The notes under the pieces are model-generated. The model was not told the origin of the DNA. It worked only from the letters and a program-made list of their open reading frames with translations, and did not search any database. This document shows positions 1-6,527 of a stretch of 8,426 nucleotides of DNA, piece by piece. The translations under genes were made by a program, and so were the position numbers. The stretch is from the NCBI GenBank assembly GCA_937926105.1, contig CALANS010000056.1, positions 1 through 8,426 on the forward strand, in the 5' to 3' direction. The stretch comes from an uncultured Actinomycetes bacterium. GTDB lineage: Bacteria > Actinomycetota > Actinomycetes > Mycobacteriales > Nakamurellaceae. Position 1 is the first letter of the stretch, and each line of letters begins with the position of its first letter.

Positions 1-537
1 CAACGGATGGGACGTGACGAACCTCGCCTGCTCGCGCGCGACGGTCCGCGCCGGCCTGCTCGGCGATCAGGTCAGCCGCAGCCTGACCCTGCCGCCGCAG
101 GTGGCGCAGCCGGCTGTGGAGCGGGCCGACCTCGTCATCGTGAGCGTGGGTGCCAACGACGTGAACTGGGCCAGCATGCTGCAGCTCTGCGCGGTGAGCG
201 ACAACTGCGCGAACAGCGCCGAGCAGGCCTACTTCCAGCAGCAGCTCGCCACCTTCAGCACCGATCTGTTGCAGCTGATCGCGGCGCTGCAGCAGCTGCC
301 CCACCACCCGGGCGTCATCATCAACCAGTACTACGACCCGTTCCCGGACGACGTGGGCTGCCTGGCGGATCACGGGCTGACCGCCGAGAAGCAGAAGGTG
401 CTGCAGTCCGACCTGGCGGCGCTCAACTCGCTGCTCGAGGCCAGCGCACCGACCCGGCCCCGTTCCACCCCACGGCCGCCGGGCAGCTGGCGATCGCGCT
501 GGCCGACCAGTACGCGCTGCACGCCCCGCCGGATTAG
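1..537 (+). pseudogene. SGNH/GDSL-family hydrolase, 3' part, frame-disrupted
   Basis: The left edge cuts this gene, so the N-terminal GDS(L) block with the catalytic serine is not visible. The frame opening at base 2 reads NGWDVTNLACS, then a SVGANDV block (Asn and Asp codons at 155-160) matching SGNH block III, then a typical helix-rich body to LNSLLEA near 445. After that the frame becomes low-complexity Arg/Pro/Ser. The family's C-terminal block, DPAPFHPTAAGQLAIALAD, with the probable catalytic His (codon 466-468), continues in the frame one base earlier and ends at TAG 535-537. The reading frame therefore switches between about 440 and 450. From memory of actinobacterial relatives, some 30-40 residues normally lie between these two blocks and are missing here. 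This suggests an out-of-frame deletion rather than a single-base error. These enzymes are usually secreted esterases or lipases. An assembly error is the main alternative. Confidence 0.68.
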
Positions 538-563
538 GAGCGGATATGACGCCGCTCTCCGGC

Positions 564-610
564 CCGGCCGGCGGCGCCGGCTCCCGCCCGCCGCCGTCCG
601 GTTGTATTTT
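564..610 (+). terminator. Intrinsic terminator after the hydrolase gene
   Basis: CGGCGGCG (569-576) pairs perfectly with CGCCGCCG (589-596) across a 12-nt loop. After one C/T mismatch, CCGG (564-567) pairs with CCGG (598-601). The stem is followed directly by TTGTATTTT (602-610), a T-rich tail that is rare in this GC-rich sequence. A second, smaller hairpin, GAGCGG (538-543) with CCGCTC (552-557), starts directly after the hydrolase stop codon. Together they fit Rho-independent termination that separates the hydrolase from the exporter downstream. No transcript end is known. Confidence 0.62.
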
Positions 611-662
611 CGTTAGTACGGGCAAATAACTAGAGACTCGCGGCGGTCCCAGGTAAAAGGCG
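602..662 (+). promoter_or_regulatory. AT-rich upstream region of the DHA2 exporter, possible promoter
   Basis: This is the only space between the terminator stem and the exporter start, so a promoter for an independent exporter transcript must lie here or overlap the terminator. It is clearly AT-richer than its surroundings. TTGTAT (602-607) could act as a -35 element and AAATAACTA (624-632) contains weak -10-like hexamers, but neither is close to consensus. AGG-rich sequence (651-660) provides the ribosome binding site. The promoter is inferred from position more than from motif quality. Confidence 0.3.
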
Positions 663-2480
663 ATGTCGATGGCGATCAAATTGACTCCGCGGACGCATGT
701 CACCGATCGCGCCTACGGATCGGCCGGAGCCGCCAAGGCCGCCCGCGCCGCAGCCGCCATCGCGAACCCGCACTACAAGTGGATCGTGCTGTCCAACACC
801 ACGCTGGGCGTGCTGATGGCCGTGATCAACTCGTCCATCCTGCTCATCGCCCTGCCAGACATCTTCCGCGGCATCCAGCTGGAGGACCCGCTCGCTCCCG
901 GCAACACCAGCTACATGCTGTGGCTGATCATGGGCTACATGGTCGTCACGGCCGTGCTGGTGGTGAGCTTCGGCAAGCTCGGCGACATGTTCGGCCGGGT
1001 GAAGATGTACAATGCCGGGTTCGCGGTGTTCACCTTCTTCTCGATCCTGCTGGCCGTCACCTGGATGCACGGCTCGGCGGCGATGCTCTACATGGTCGTC
1101 ATGCGCATCCTGCAGGGCGTTGGCGGGGCGATGCTGATGGCGAACTCCAACGCGATCATCACCGACGCCTTCCCGGTGCAGCAGCGCGGACTCGCTCTGG
1201 GACCCAACCAGGTCGCGGGCATCGCCGGCTCGTTCATCGGGCTCATCGTCGGCGGCCTGCTCGGCCCGCTGGACTGGCGGCTGGTGTTCCTGGTCTCGGT
1301 GCCGGTCGGCCTGTTCGGCACCGTCTGGGCGTACCTCAAGCTGCACGAGGTCGGCATCCAGCACCAGGCGCGCATGGACTGGTGGGGCAACATCACGTTC
1401 GCGGTCGGCCTGATCGCCGTCCTGGTCGGCATCACCTACGGCATCCAGCCCTACGGCGCCCACACCATGGGCTGGACCAACCCGCAGGTGCTGGCCGAGC
1501 TGATCGGCGGCGGCCTGATACTGGCCGTCTTCTGCGCCATCGAGTCCCGCGCGGTCGAACCGATGTTCCATATGACGCTGTTCCGGATCCGGGCGTTCAC
1601 CGCCGGCAACCTGGCCAGCCTGCTCGCCGCGCTCGGCCGCGGCGGCCTGATGTTCATCCTGATCATCTGGCTGCAGGGCATCTGGCTGCCGCGGCACGGC
1701 TACAGCTTCGAATCAACCCCGCTGTGGGCGGGCATCTACATGGTGCCGATGACGATCGGCTTCCTCATCGCCGGCCCGATCTCCGGCGCGCTGTCCGACC
1801 GGTCCGGCGCCCGTGCCTACGCCACCGGCGGCATGCTCCTGGCGGCGCTGACGTTCGTCGGGCTGATGCTGCTGCCGGTCGACTTCGCGTTTCCGGTCTT
1901 CGCGGTGCTGCTGCTCGTCAACGGCATCGGCATGGGCCTGTTCGCGGCACCGAACCGGGCCGCGGTGATGAACAGCCTGCCCGCGAACCGGCGCGGCGTC
2001 GGCGCCGGCATGAGCACCACGTTCCAGAACTCGGCGATGGTGCTGTCCATCGGCATCTTCTTCTCGCTGATGATCACCGGACTGGCTCATCAACTGCCGG
2101 AGGCGCTGGTCACCGGGCTCACCGCGCAGGGGGTGCCGGCGGGCGCGGCGGCGCACGTGGCCGCGCTGCCGCCGGTCGCCGTGCTGTTCGCCTCGCTGCT
2201 CGGCTACAACCCGATGGGCCAGCTCCTCGGACCCAGCGGGCTGGATGTGCTGCATCAGCTCCCGGCGGCCCACCAGGCGACGCTGCTGGGCCACGACTTC
2301 TTCCCCGCGCTCATCTCGCCGCCGTTCTCGCACGGGCTCACCGTCGCCTTCGCGTTCGCGATCGCGGCCTGCGTCGTCGCGGCACTGGCGTCGGCGCTGC
2401 GCGGCGGGCGGTATGTGCACACCGAGCCGGAGCGGACGGTCACGGACGCCACAGCGACCGCGGACGGCGAGCCCGCATAG
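663..2480 (+). CDS. MFS multidrug exporter, DHA2 (14-TM) family
   Basis: This 605-residue protein is a proton-coupled efflux pump of the inner membrane, in the drug:H+ antiporter-2 group (EmrB/QacA-like). About fourteen hydrophobic segments can be placed, roughly at residues 40-62, 84-102, 115-132, 139-160, 180-200, 205-224, 241-260, 277-294, 312-336, 354-376, 387-404, 410-430, 452-475 and 556-578. Motif A, GKLGDMFGR, is at 104-112. RILQGVGGA (148-156) fits motif B, and a glycine-rich motif-C-like stretch spans 186-202. DWRLVFLVSVPVG (204-216) is a DHA2 hallmark. A loop of about 80 residues (476-555) precedes the last helix. The ATG at 663 gives the longest protein, but the ATG at 669 (residue 3) has AAAGG (656-660) at a better 8-nt spacing. 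The substrate cannot be read from sequence; dye, antibiotic or lipid efflux are all possible. No TetR or MarR regulator gene is adjacent. Confidence 0.92.
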   Translation: MSMAIKLTPRTHVTDRAYGSAGAAKAARAAAAIANPHYKWIVLSNTTLGVLMAVINSSILLIALPDIFRGIQLEDPLAPGNTSYMLWLIMGYMVVTAVLVVSFGKLGDMFGRVKMYNAGFAVFTFFSILLAVTWMHGSAAMLYMVVMRILQGVGGAMLMANSNAIITDAFPVQQRGLALGPNQVAGIAGSFIGLIVGGLLGPLDWRLVFLVSVPVGLFGTVWAYLKLHEVGIQHQARMDWWGNITFAVGLIAVLVGITYGIQPYGAHTMGWTNPQVLAELIGGGLILAVFCAIESRAVEPMFHMTLFRIRAFTAGNLASLLAALGRGGLMFILIIWLQGIWLPRHGYSFESTPLWAGIYMVPMTIGFLIAGPISGALSDRSGARAYATGGMLLAALTFVGLMLLPVDFAFPVFAVLLLVNGIGMGLFAAPNRAAVMNSLPANRRGVGAGMSTTFQNSAMVLSIGIFFSLMITGLAHQLPEALVTGLTAQGVPAGAAAHVAALPPVAVLFASLLGYNPMGQLLGPSGLDVLHQLPAAHQATLLGHDFFPALISPPFSHGLTVAFAFAIAACVVAALASALRGGRYVHTEPERTVTDATATADGEPA

Positions 2481-2501
2481 CCGGGTCGTGGAAGCGCTCG
2501 C

Positions 2502-2531
2502 CGTCATCGAGCGAACGATCCGCTCATGACG
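2502..2531 (+). terminator. Hairpin downstream of the DHA2 exporter
   Basis: CGTCAT (2502-2507) pairs with ATGACG (2526-2531) and GAGCG (2509-2513) pairs with CGCTC (2521-2525). This gives 11 base pairs with one bulged C at 2508 and a 7-nt loop. It begins 21 nt after the exporter stop codon. Only a short pyrimidine-rich stretch (CTGTTCTC) follows, so it is a weak-tail terminator of the kind common in actinobacteria, or an RNA-stabilising 3' hairpin. Confidence 0.45.
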
Positions 2532-2745
2532 CTGTTCTCGGGCAACGACCACGTTCAGCCATGGGAGCCGTCCGCGACGCACCAAGGCGGGCAGTGCGAA
2601 CCCGTTGCGACCACCGATTGAATCCGCCGAACCATTGCGCCCCCCGCGGCCTTCTTCGGCCCGATGCCGCCGTGAGCCTCCCGCGGATATGGAAAGGTGG
2701 CAGTGGCGCGCGAGAAGGGCACGGACGGGAACGGAGGACGGGCAC
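2532..2745 (+). other. Intergenic region between the two MFS genes, no gene recognised
   Basis: This stretch holds no recognisable coding sequence. Small frames that cross it have arginine/proline-rich, low-complexity translations typical of non-coding GC-rich DNA. A GGAAAGGTGG run (2691-2700) lies just before a GTG at 2703, but the frame that follows reads as Arg-rich noise. GGAGG at 2733-2737 serves the short ORF starting at 2746. A promoter for the second MFS gene should lie here, but I could not find a convincing -35/-10 pair. Confidence 0.4.
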
Positions 2746-2835
2746 GTGACCACAGCGGCAGACCCCGGAGGCACCGAGCGGTTCGACGTCGCCTACGAGT
2801 GCGACGATGCGGCGGAACCCGATGTCGCCGGGTAG
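2746..2835 (+). CDS. Short leader-like ORF (29 aa) overlapping the second MFS start
   Basis: A GTG at 2746 follows a near-ideal GGAGG (2733-2737) at 8-nt spacing. This is the best ribosome binding site in the region. The ORF encodes 29 residues beginning VTTAADPGGTERFDV and rich in Asp, Glu and Ala, and ends with TAG at 2833-2835. Its end overlaps both candidate MFS starts (2807 and 2822) in a different frame, and neither MFS start has a strong Shine-Dalgarno sequence of its own. A leader peptide that couples translation to the transporter would explain this. Alternatives are the residual N-terminus of a lost gene, or an original MFS N-terminus separated by a frameshift. I do not recognise the peptide as belonging to any family. 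Confidence 0.38.
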   Translation: MTTAADPGGTERFDVAYECDDAAEPDVAG

Positions 2836-4078
2836 CACCGGCGCGCCGGTGACCGGACCGGACGAGGCGGAACGTCGCCGGGTGCAGCAGCGCACCCTGC
2901 GCGCCGTGGTCGTGAGCCAGGTGCTCGGCGGCGCGGGCCTGGCGGCCGGAATCTCGGTCGGGGCCCTGCTGGCACAACAGATGCTCGGCACCGACGCGCT
3001 ATCCGGCCTGCCGACCGCCGTCTACACCTTGGGGTCGGCGCTGGCTGCGTACCTGGTCGGGCGCTACACCCAGCGACTGGGCCGCCGGCTCGGCCTCGCG
3101 GCCGGGTTCGTCGCCGGCGGCCTGGGCGCGGGCGGGGTCGTGGTCGCCGCCGTTGCCGGCAGCGTGCCGCTGTTCTTCGCGTCACTGCTCGTCTACGGAT
3201 CCGGTACCGCCACCAACATGCAGGCACGCTACGCCGGCACCGATCTCGCGCTGCCGGAACGGCGCGGCTCCGCGATCAGCGTCGCGCTGGTGTCCACGAC
3301 GCTCGGCGCCGTCGCCGGCCCGAACCTCATCGACCCGCTCGGCTCGCTGGCCACCCGTCTGGGCATTCCGGCGCTGGCCGGACCGTTCCTGCTGGCCGCG
3401 GTCGCCTACACGCTGGCCGGCACCATGCTGTTCGTGCTGCTGCGGCCCGATCCGCTGCTGCTGGCGCAGCGCTGGGAGCTGAAGGCCGAGGCCCGCGAGG
3501 GTCAGCCGGCCGTCATCCCGAAGCCCGGACCGGGCGCCGTCGCCGGAGCCGCCGTCATGGTGCTCACGCAGATCGCGATGGTCGCGATCATGACGATGAC
3601 ACCGGTGCACATGCGCGCACACCACCTCCCGCTTGGCGCGGTGGGCCTCGTGATCGGACTGCACATCGGCGCCATGTACCTGCCATCGCCGGTCACCGGG
3701 TGGCTGGTGGACCGGTTCGGCCGGATCCCGCTGGCGATCGCCTCCGGCGTCACGTTGCTCGCGTCGGGAGTCGTGGCGGCCGCCGCTCCCGGTGGCTCCC
3801 TGGGGCTCATCGTGCTGGCGCTGATGCTGCTGGGGCTCGGCTGGAATTTCGGCCTGATCTCCGGCACCGCTCTGGTGGTGGACGCGACCGTGCCAGAGAA
3901 CCGCGCCCGCACCCAGGGCAGCATCGACGTGCTGATCGCCCTGGCCGGCGCGGGCGGTGGGGCAGCGTCCGGCGTCGTGATGTCCGCGACCAGCTTCGCC
4001 GGCCTCTCGCTGGCCAGCAGCTTCCTCGCCCTGCTACTGGTCCCAGCCCTGCTGCGCACACGTGGTGCCGCTGTCTAG
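2807..4078 (+). CDS. MFS transporter, 12-TM
   Basis: This 423-residue integral membrane protein is a secondary transporter of the major facilitator superfamily. About twelve hydrophobic segments are visible, near residues 31-55, 67-86, 96-116, 118-138, 154-174, 190-212, 243-264, 277-299, 307-327, 331-355, 374-395 and 396-416. A hydrophilic cytoplasmic loop of about 30 residues (213-242) divides the six-helix halves. A motif-A-like GRYTQRLGRR is in the 2/3 loop (85-94) and its counterpart, TGWLVDRFGR, is in the 8/9 loop (297-306), as expected for an MFS fold. The substrate is unknown; related actinobacterial proteins are usually annotated simply as MFS permeases. The start could be ATG 2807 or ATG 2822 (residue 6). 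The in-frame stop at 2747-2749 rules out a start further upstream, and no GTG or TTG lies between. Translation may be coupled to the short ORF at 2746-2835. Confidence 0.88.
   Translation: MRRNPMSPGSTGAPVTGPDEAERRRVQQRTLRAVVVSQVLGGAGLAAGISVGALLAQQMLGTDALSGLPTAVYTLGSALAAYLVGRYTQRLGRRLGLAAGFVAGGLGAGGVVVAAVAGSVPLFFASLLVYGSGTATNMQARYAGTDLALPERRGSAISVALVSTTLGAVAGPNLIDPLGSLATRLGIPALAGPFLLAAVAYTLAGTMLFVLLRPDPLLLAQRWELKAEAREGQPAVIPKPGPGAVAGAAVMVLTQIAMVAIMTMTPVHMRAHHLPLGAVGLVIGLHIGAMYLPSPVTGWLVDRFGRIPLAIASGVTLLASGVVAAAAPGGSLGLIVLALMLLGLGWNFGLISGTALVVDATVPENRARTQGSIDVLIALAGAGGGAASGVVMSATSFAGLSLASSFLALLLVPALLRTRGAAV
2836..2851. repeat. 16-bp perfect palindrome at the MFS start
   Basis: CACCGGCGCGCCGGTG is its own reverse complement. 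It begins at the base after the TAG of the short leader ORF and lies within the first codons of the second MFS gene. In RNA it could fold into a tight GC hairpin near the ribosome binding region, and in DNA it could be a dimeric repressor site. Palindromes of this length are not very rare in GC-rich DNA, so only the position makes it notable. Confidence 0.35.
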
Positions 4079-4107
4079 GGACTCGCGTGCGTCTGCCAAC
4101 GGGCGGA

Positions 4108-4137
4108 CCGTGACGGACCTGTCGGCATCCGTCAGGG
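4108..4137. terminator. Hairpin between convergent genes, possible bidirectional terminator
   Basis: TGACGGA (4111-4117) pairs with TCCGTCA (4128-4134) across a 10-nt loop. Outside a G/G mismatch, CC (4108-4109) pairs with GG (4136-4137). It lies 29 nt after the MFS stop, and the stop codon of the opposing dehydrogenase (4132-4134 on the - strand) is part of the stem. Its place between two converging transcripts suits bidirectional termination. It lacks a T-run on either side, so it is only a moderate candidate. Confidence 0.45.
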
Positions 4138-5076
4138 ACACAACACCTTCCGCACGGCGTGTGCCACATCGATAGCCATCCGCCGCAACGCCTCTCGCGT
4201 CATCGCGGCCATATGCGGGGTGCACAGTATTCCCGGCGTGTGGAGCAGCGGCGACCGCGGATCGGGCGGCTCGGGCTGGAACACGTCTACGACGGCGCCG
4301 GCCAGGTGCCCATCGTTCACCGCATCGACGAGGGCCTCCGGGTCGACCACGTCACCGCGCGCAGTGTTGATCAGGAGGGCGCCCGGCCTCATACGGCGGA
4401 TCTCGTCGCGGCCGATCAATGCACCCTGACCACCCGGTACGTGCACAGTGAGAACGTCAGACCGCTCGAGCAGTTCGCCGAGACTGTCGACGCGCGTCAC
4501 GTCGAGCGAGGCGAACTCGCCTGCGGTGACGTACGGGTCGTGGGCATCCACCGCCATCCCGAGCGCCTGCGCGCGAGCCGCCACCGCCCGGCCAATCGCG
4601 CCGAATCCCACGATGCCCAGCTGCATGCCGGCGATCTCGCGGCCGATCAGGCCGTGCCGAGTCACCTGACCGGGCAGCGATCCATCCGATTCGGCGAAAC
4701 GGCCATCTGCCAGCGCCGCGGACAGTTCGCCCATTCGCTTCGCCAGCATGAGGATCGCCGTGATCACGTATTCGGCGACGGAGACCGTATTGCTGTGCGG
4801 GGTATTGACGACAGTAATGCCTCGCCTGCCGGCGTACGCGACGTCGATATTGTCCAGGCCAGCGCCGTGTCGACCGATCACCTTCAGCCGTTGGCCCTGG
4901 TCGACCAACGCCGGACCGAACGGGATACTGCGCACCACCACGCCATCCGCATGGGGCAACATCTCCGCGAAGGTGGGGTCCTCGACGGTATCCAACACCA
5001 GCACGTCCATGTCCTTGGCCAGCACCGCGATCCCGTCCGGGTGGATGGGCTCCGGCAGCAACACTAGATGCTTCAC
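4132..5076 (-). CDS. D-2-hydroxyacid dehydrogenase, phosphoglycerate-dehydrogenase-like
   Basis: This 314-residue cytoplasmic enzyme should interconvert a D-2-hydroxy acid and a 2-oxo acid with a nicotinamide cofactor. The split catalytic domain (about 1-100 and 285-314) surrounds a Rossmann domain with GFGAIG at 157-162. Asp180, at the end of the second beta strand, favours NAD(H). The catalytic set is complete: Arg240 in NTARGDVVD, Glu269 in FQPEP and His288 in TPH. RHGAGLDNID (69-78) is the usual substrate-loop motif. It lacks the C-terminal ACT regulatory domain of many biosynthetic SerA proteins, so a catabolic role fits better than serine synthesis. The start is GTG (5074-5076), and it overlaps the upstream aldehyde dehydrogenase stop in the sequence GTGA, a typical translational-coupling junction. 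It is the last gene of the - strand operon. The true substrate (phosphoglycerate, glyoxylate/hydroxypyruvate or other) cannot be decided. Confidence 0.9.
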   Translation of the reverse strand: MKHLVLLPEPIHPDGIAVLAKDMDVLVLDTVEDPTFAEMLPHADGVVVRSIPFGPALVDQGQRLKVIGRHGAGLDNIDVAYAGRRGITVVNTPHSNTVSVAEYVITAILMLAKRMGELSAALADGRFAESDGSLPGQVTRHGLIGREIAGMQLGIVGFGAIGRAVAARAQALGMAVDAHDPYVTAGEFASLDVTRVDSLGELLERSDVLTVHVPGGQGALIGRDEIRRMRPGALLINTARGDVVDPEALVDAVNDGHLAGAVVDVFQPEPPDPRSPLLHTPGILCTPHMAAMTREALRRMAIDVAHAVRKVLCP

Positions 5077-6527
5077 GGCCGCCCTTCCGCTGTGTATACG
5101 GTCACCTGCTGGGTGAAGAACTGACGAGCCGCCTCACCCTGCTCCCTGCCGCCATAACTGGAACGCTTGAGCCCACCGAACGGGACGTGCAGCTCCGTGG
5201 GGGCCGGCGACCGATTAATCGACAGGATCCCGGCCTGGGCGCGGCTGGTGAATTCTGCTGCGGCGCGGAGAGATTCGCTGATCAATCCTGCCGTCAGCCC
5301 GTAGTCCGTGTCGTTGGCGACATCCAACGCCTCATCGAGATCATCGACCGGAATCACACAGGCGATCGGGCCGAAAATTTCCTCGCGATTGATGCGCATC
5401 GAACGGTCACCGAGAAAGAGCGTCGGTTCGATGTAATGCCCTGACGGGTTCCTGTCGAGCGCCGCACCCCCGGCCAGCAGTTCGGCGCCCTCGAGCCGAC
5501 CGATCTCGATATAGCGCACGTCTTGATCCAGCTGGTCCGCGCTGGCAGCCGGTCCCATCGTCGTCTCGTCGTCGAGCGCATGCCCGACCCTGATCGAGGC
5601 CATGCGCGCTATCAACCCGTCGATGAAGGGGGCTTGGATACTGCGGTGCACGATGAGTCTGCTGGCCGCCGTGCACCGCTGACCGGTGCTCGCGAACGCC
5701 CCTTCCACGGCGGCGGCGACGGCGACGTCCAGGCGGGCATCGTCCAGTACGATGAGCGGGTTCTTCCCGCCCATTTCCAGCTGCACCCTCTTGAGTCCGG
5801 TGGCTACCGCATCCTGGGCGAGTCTCGTGCCGACCGAGGTCGACCCGGTGAATGTCACCGCATGGATTCCGGGCGATTCGACGATTCGCTGCCCGACGAC
5901 GGACCCGGAACCCATGACCAGGTTGAACACACCCGGGGGCACTCCGGCGGCGCGGAGGATCTGCGTCAACATCCACGCGCTGGCGGGTACTAGATCCGCA
6001 GGCTTGAAGACGACCGAGTTCCCGAACGCCAAGGCAGGTGCGATCTTCCATGCGGGTATCGCCATCGGATAGTTCCAGGGGGTGATAACGCCGACCACTC
6101 CGACTGGCCGCGACACGGTATGGATCTGCAGCCCGGGAGCCGTTCCGTCGTAGACGGCGCCGATCGGCCCGGCCAGCTGCGCCGCGTAGTACCGGAACGA
6201 CTGCGCTGCGCGAAGCACCTCGCCGCGCGCCTCGCGCAGCGTCTTGCCCTCCTCGCGGGACAACAGCGTCGATAGCGCCTGCACGTCACTCTCGATAGCC
6301 GATCCGGCGCGGTCGAGGATCGCGGCACGATCCGCTGACGGCCGGCGGGCCCACGACGGCTGCGCGGCCTGTGCCGCTTCGACCGCGCGGTCGACGTCCG
6401 CAGCGGACGCCTGGGCGTACCGGCCAATGACGTCGGTGGTGTCGGACGGGTTGACATTCGGCCGGCCGGTACCGCCGACGTCGTCCCCGCCTATCAGGTT
6501 TGGATGCGTCTTCATCAATTCGCTCAT
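5073..6527 (-). CDS. Aldehyde dehydrogenase, alpha-ketoglutarate-semialdehyde-dehydrogenase-like
   Basis: This 484-residue protein has the full length of the NAD(P)+-dependent aldehyde dehydrogenase superfamily, which oxidises an aldehyde to a carboxylate. All catalytic landmarks are present: Asn152 in TPWNYPMA, Lys175 in FKPAD, general base Glu251 in LEMGGKNP, nucleophile Cys285 in STGQRCTA, and EEIFGP (382-387). The TGQRCTAASR signature around the nucleophile resembles the alpha-ketoglutarate-semialdehyde dehydrogenases of sugar-acid and hydroxyproline catabolism (B. subtilis YcbD type). This points to a semialdehyde substrate but is not proof. The start ATG (6525-6527) directly follows the TGA of the LacI gene with no spacing, and no clear Shine-Dalgarno is seen, so translation is probably coupled. 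An alternative start is the ATG at residue 5. Its stop overlaps the start of the next dehydrogenase. Succinate-semialdehyde or other acid semialdehydes are alternatives. Confidence 0.92.
   Translation of the reverse strand: MSELMKTHPNLIGGDDVGGTGRPNVNPSDTTDVIGRYAQASAADVDRAVEAAQAAQPSWARRPSADRAAILDRAGSAIESDVQALSTLLSREEGKTLREARGEVLRAAQSFRYYAAQLAGPIGAVYDGTAPGLQIHTVSRPVGVVGVITPWNYPMAIPAWKIAPALAFGNSVVFKPADLVPASAWMLTQILRAAGVPPGVFNLVMGSGSVVGQRIVESPGIHAVTFTGSTSVGTRLAQDAVATGLKRVQLEMGGKNPLIVLDDARLDVAVAAAVEGAFASTGQRCTAASRLIVHRSIQAPFIDGLIARMASIRVGHALDDETTMGPAASADQLDQDVRYIEIGRLEGAELLAGGAALDRNPSGHYIEPTLFLGDRSMRINREEIFGPIACVIPVDDLDEALDVANDTDYGLTAGLISESLRAAAEFTSRAQAGILSINRSPAPTELHVPFGGLKRSSYGGREQGEAARQFFTQQVTVYTAEGRP

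Noticed and set aside
614..632. TAGT...ACTA as an inverted repeat operator before the exporter
   Set aside because: Only four bases pair on each side, which is expected by chance.
630..1697. Long open frame on the - strand opposite the DHA2 exporter
   Set aside because: Its translation is dominated by Asp, His, Gln, Arg and Glu with no family motif, as expected from the antisense of a GC-rich membrane protein gene. The + strand frame has clear MFS motifs.
779..2749. 656-codon open frame on the + strand, overlapping the exporter
   Set aside because: It is an Arg/Ala/Pro/His-rich shadow in the wrong frame, kept open by high GC.
2703..2750. GTG at 2703 with GGAAAGGTGG upstream as a gene start
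   Set aside because: The following frame is Arg-rich low complexity with no protein character, and it conflicts with the better supported GTG at 2746 and the MFS gene.
1713..2774. 353-codon open frame on the - strand across the exporter end and the spacer
   Set aside because: The composition is Arg/Gln/Glu/His-rich without motifs, and it runs antisense through real transmembrane segments.
4159..5067. 302-codon open frame on the + strand opposite the hydroxyacid dehydrogenase
   Set aside because: It is antisense to a protein with a complete catalytic triad and Rossmann motif, and its own translation shows no domain.
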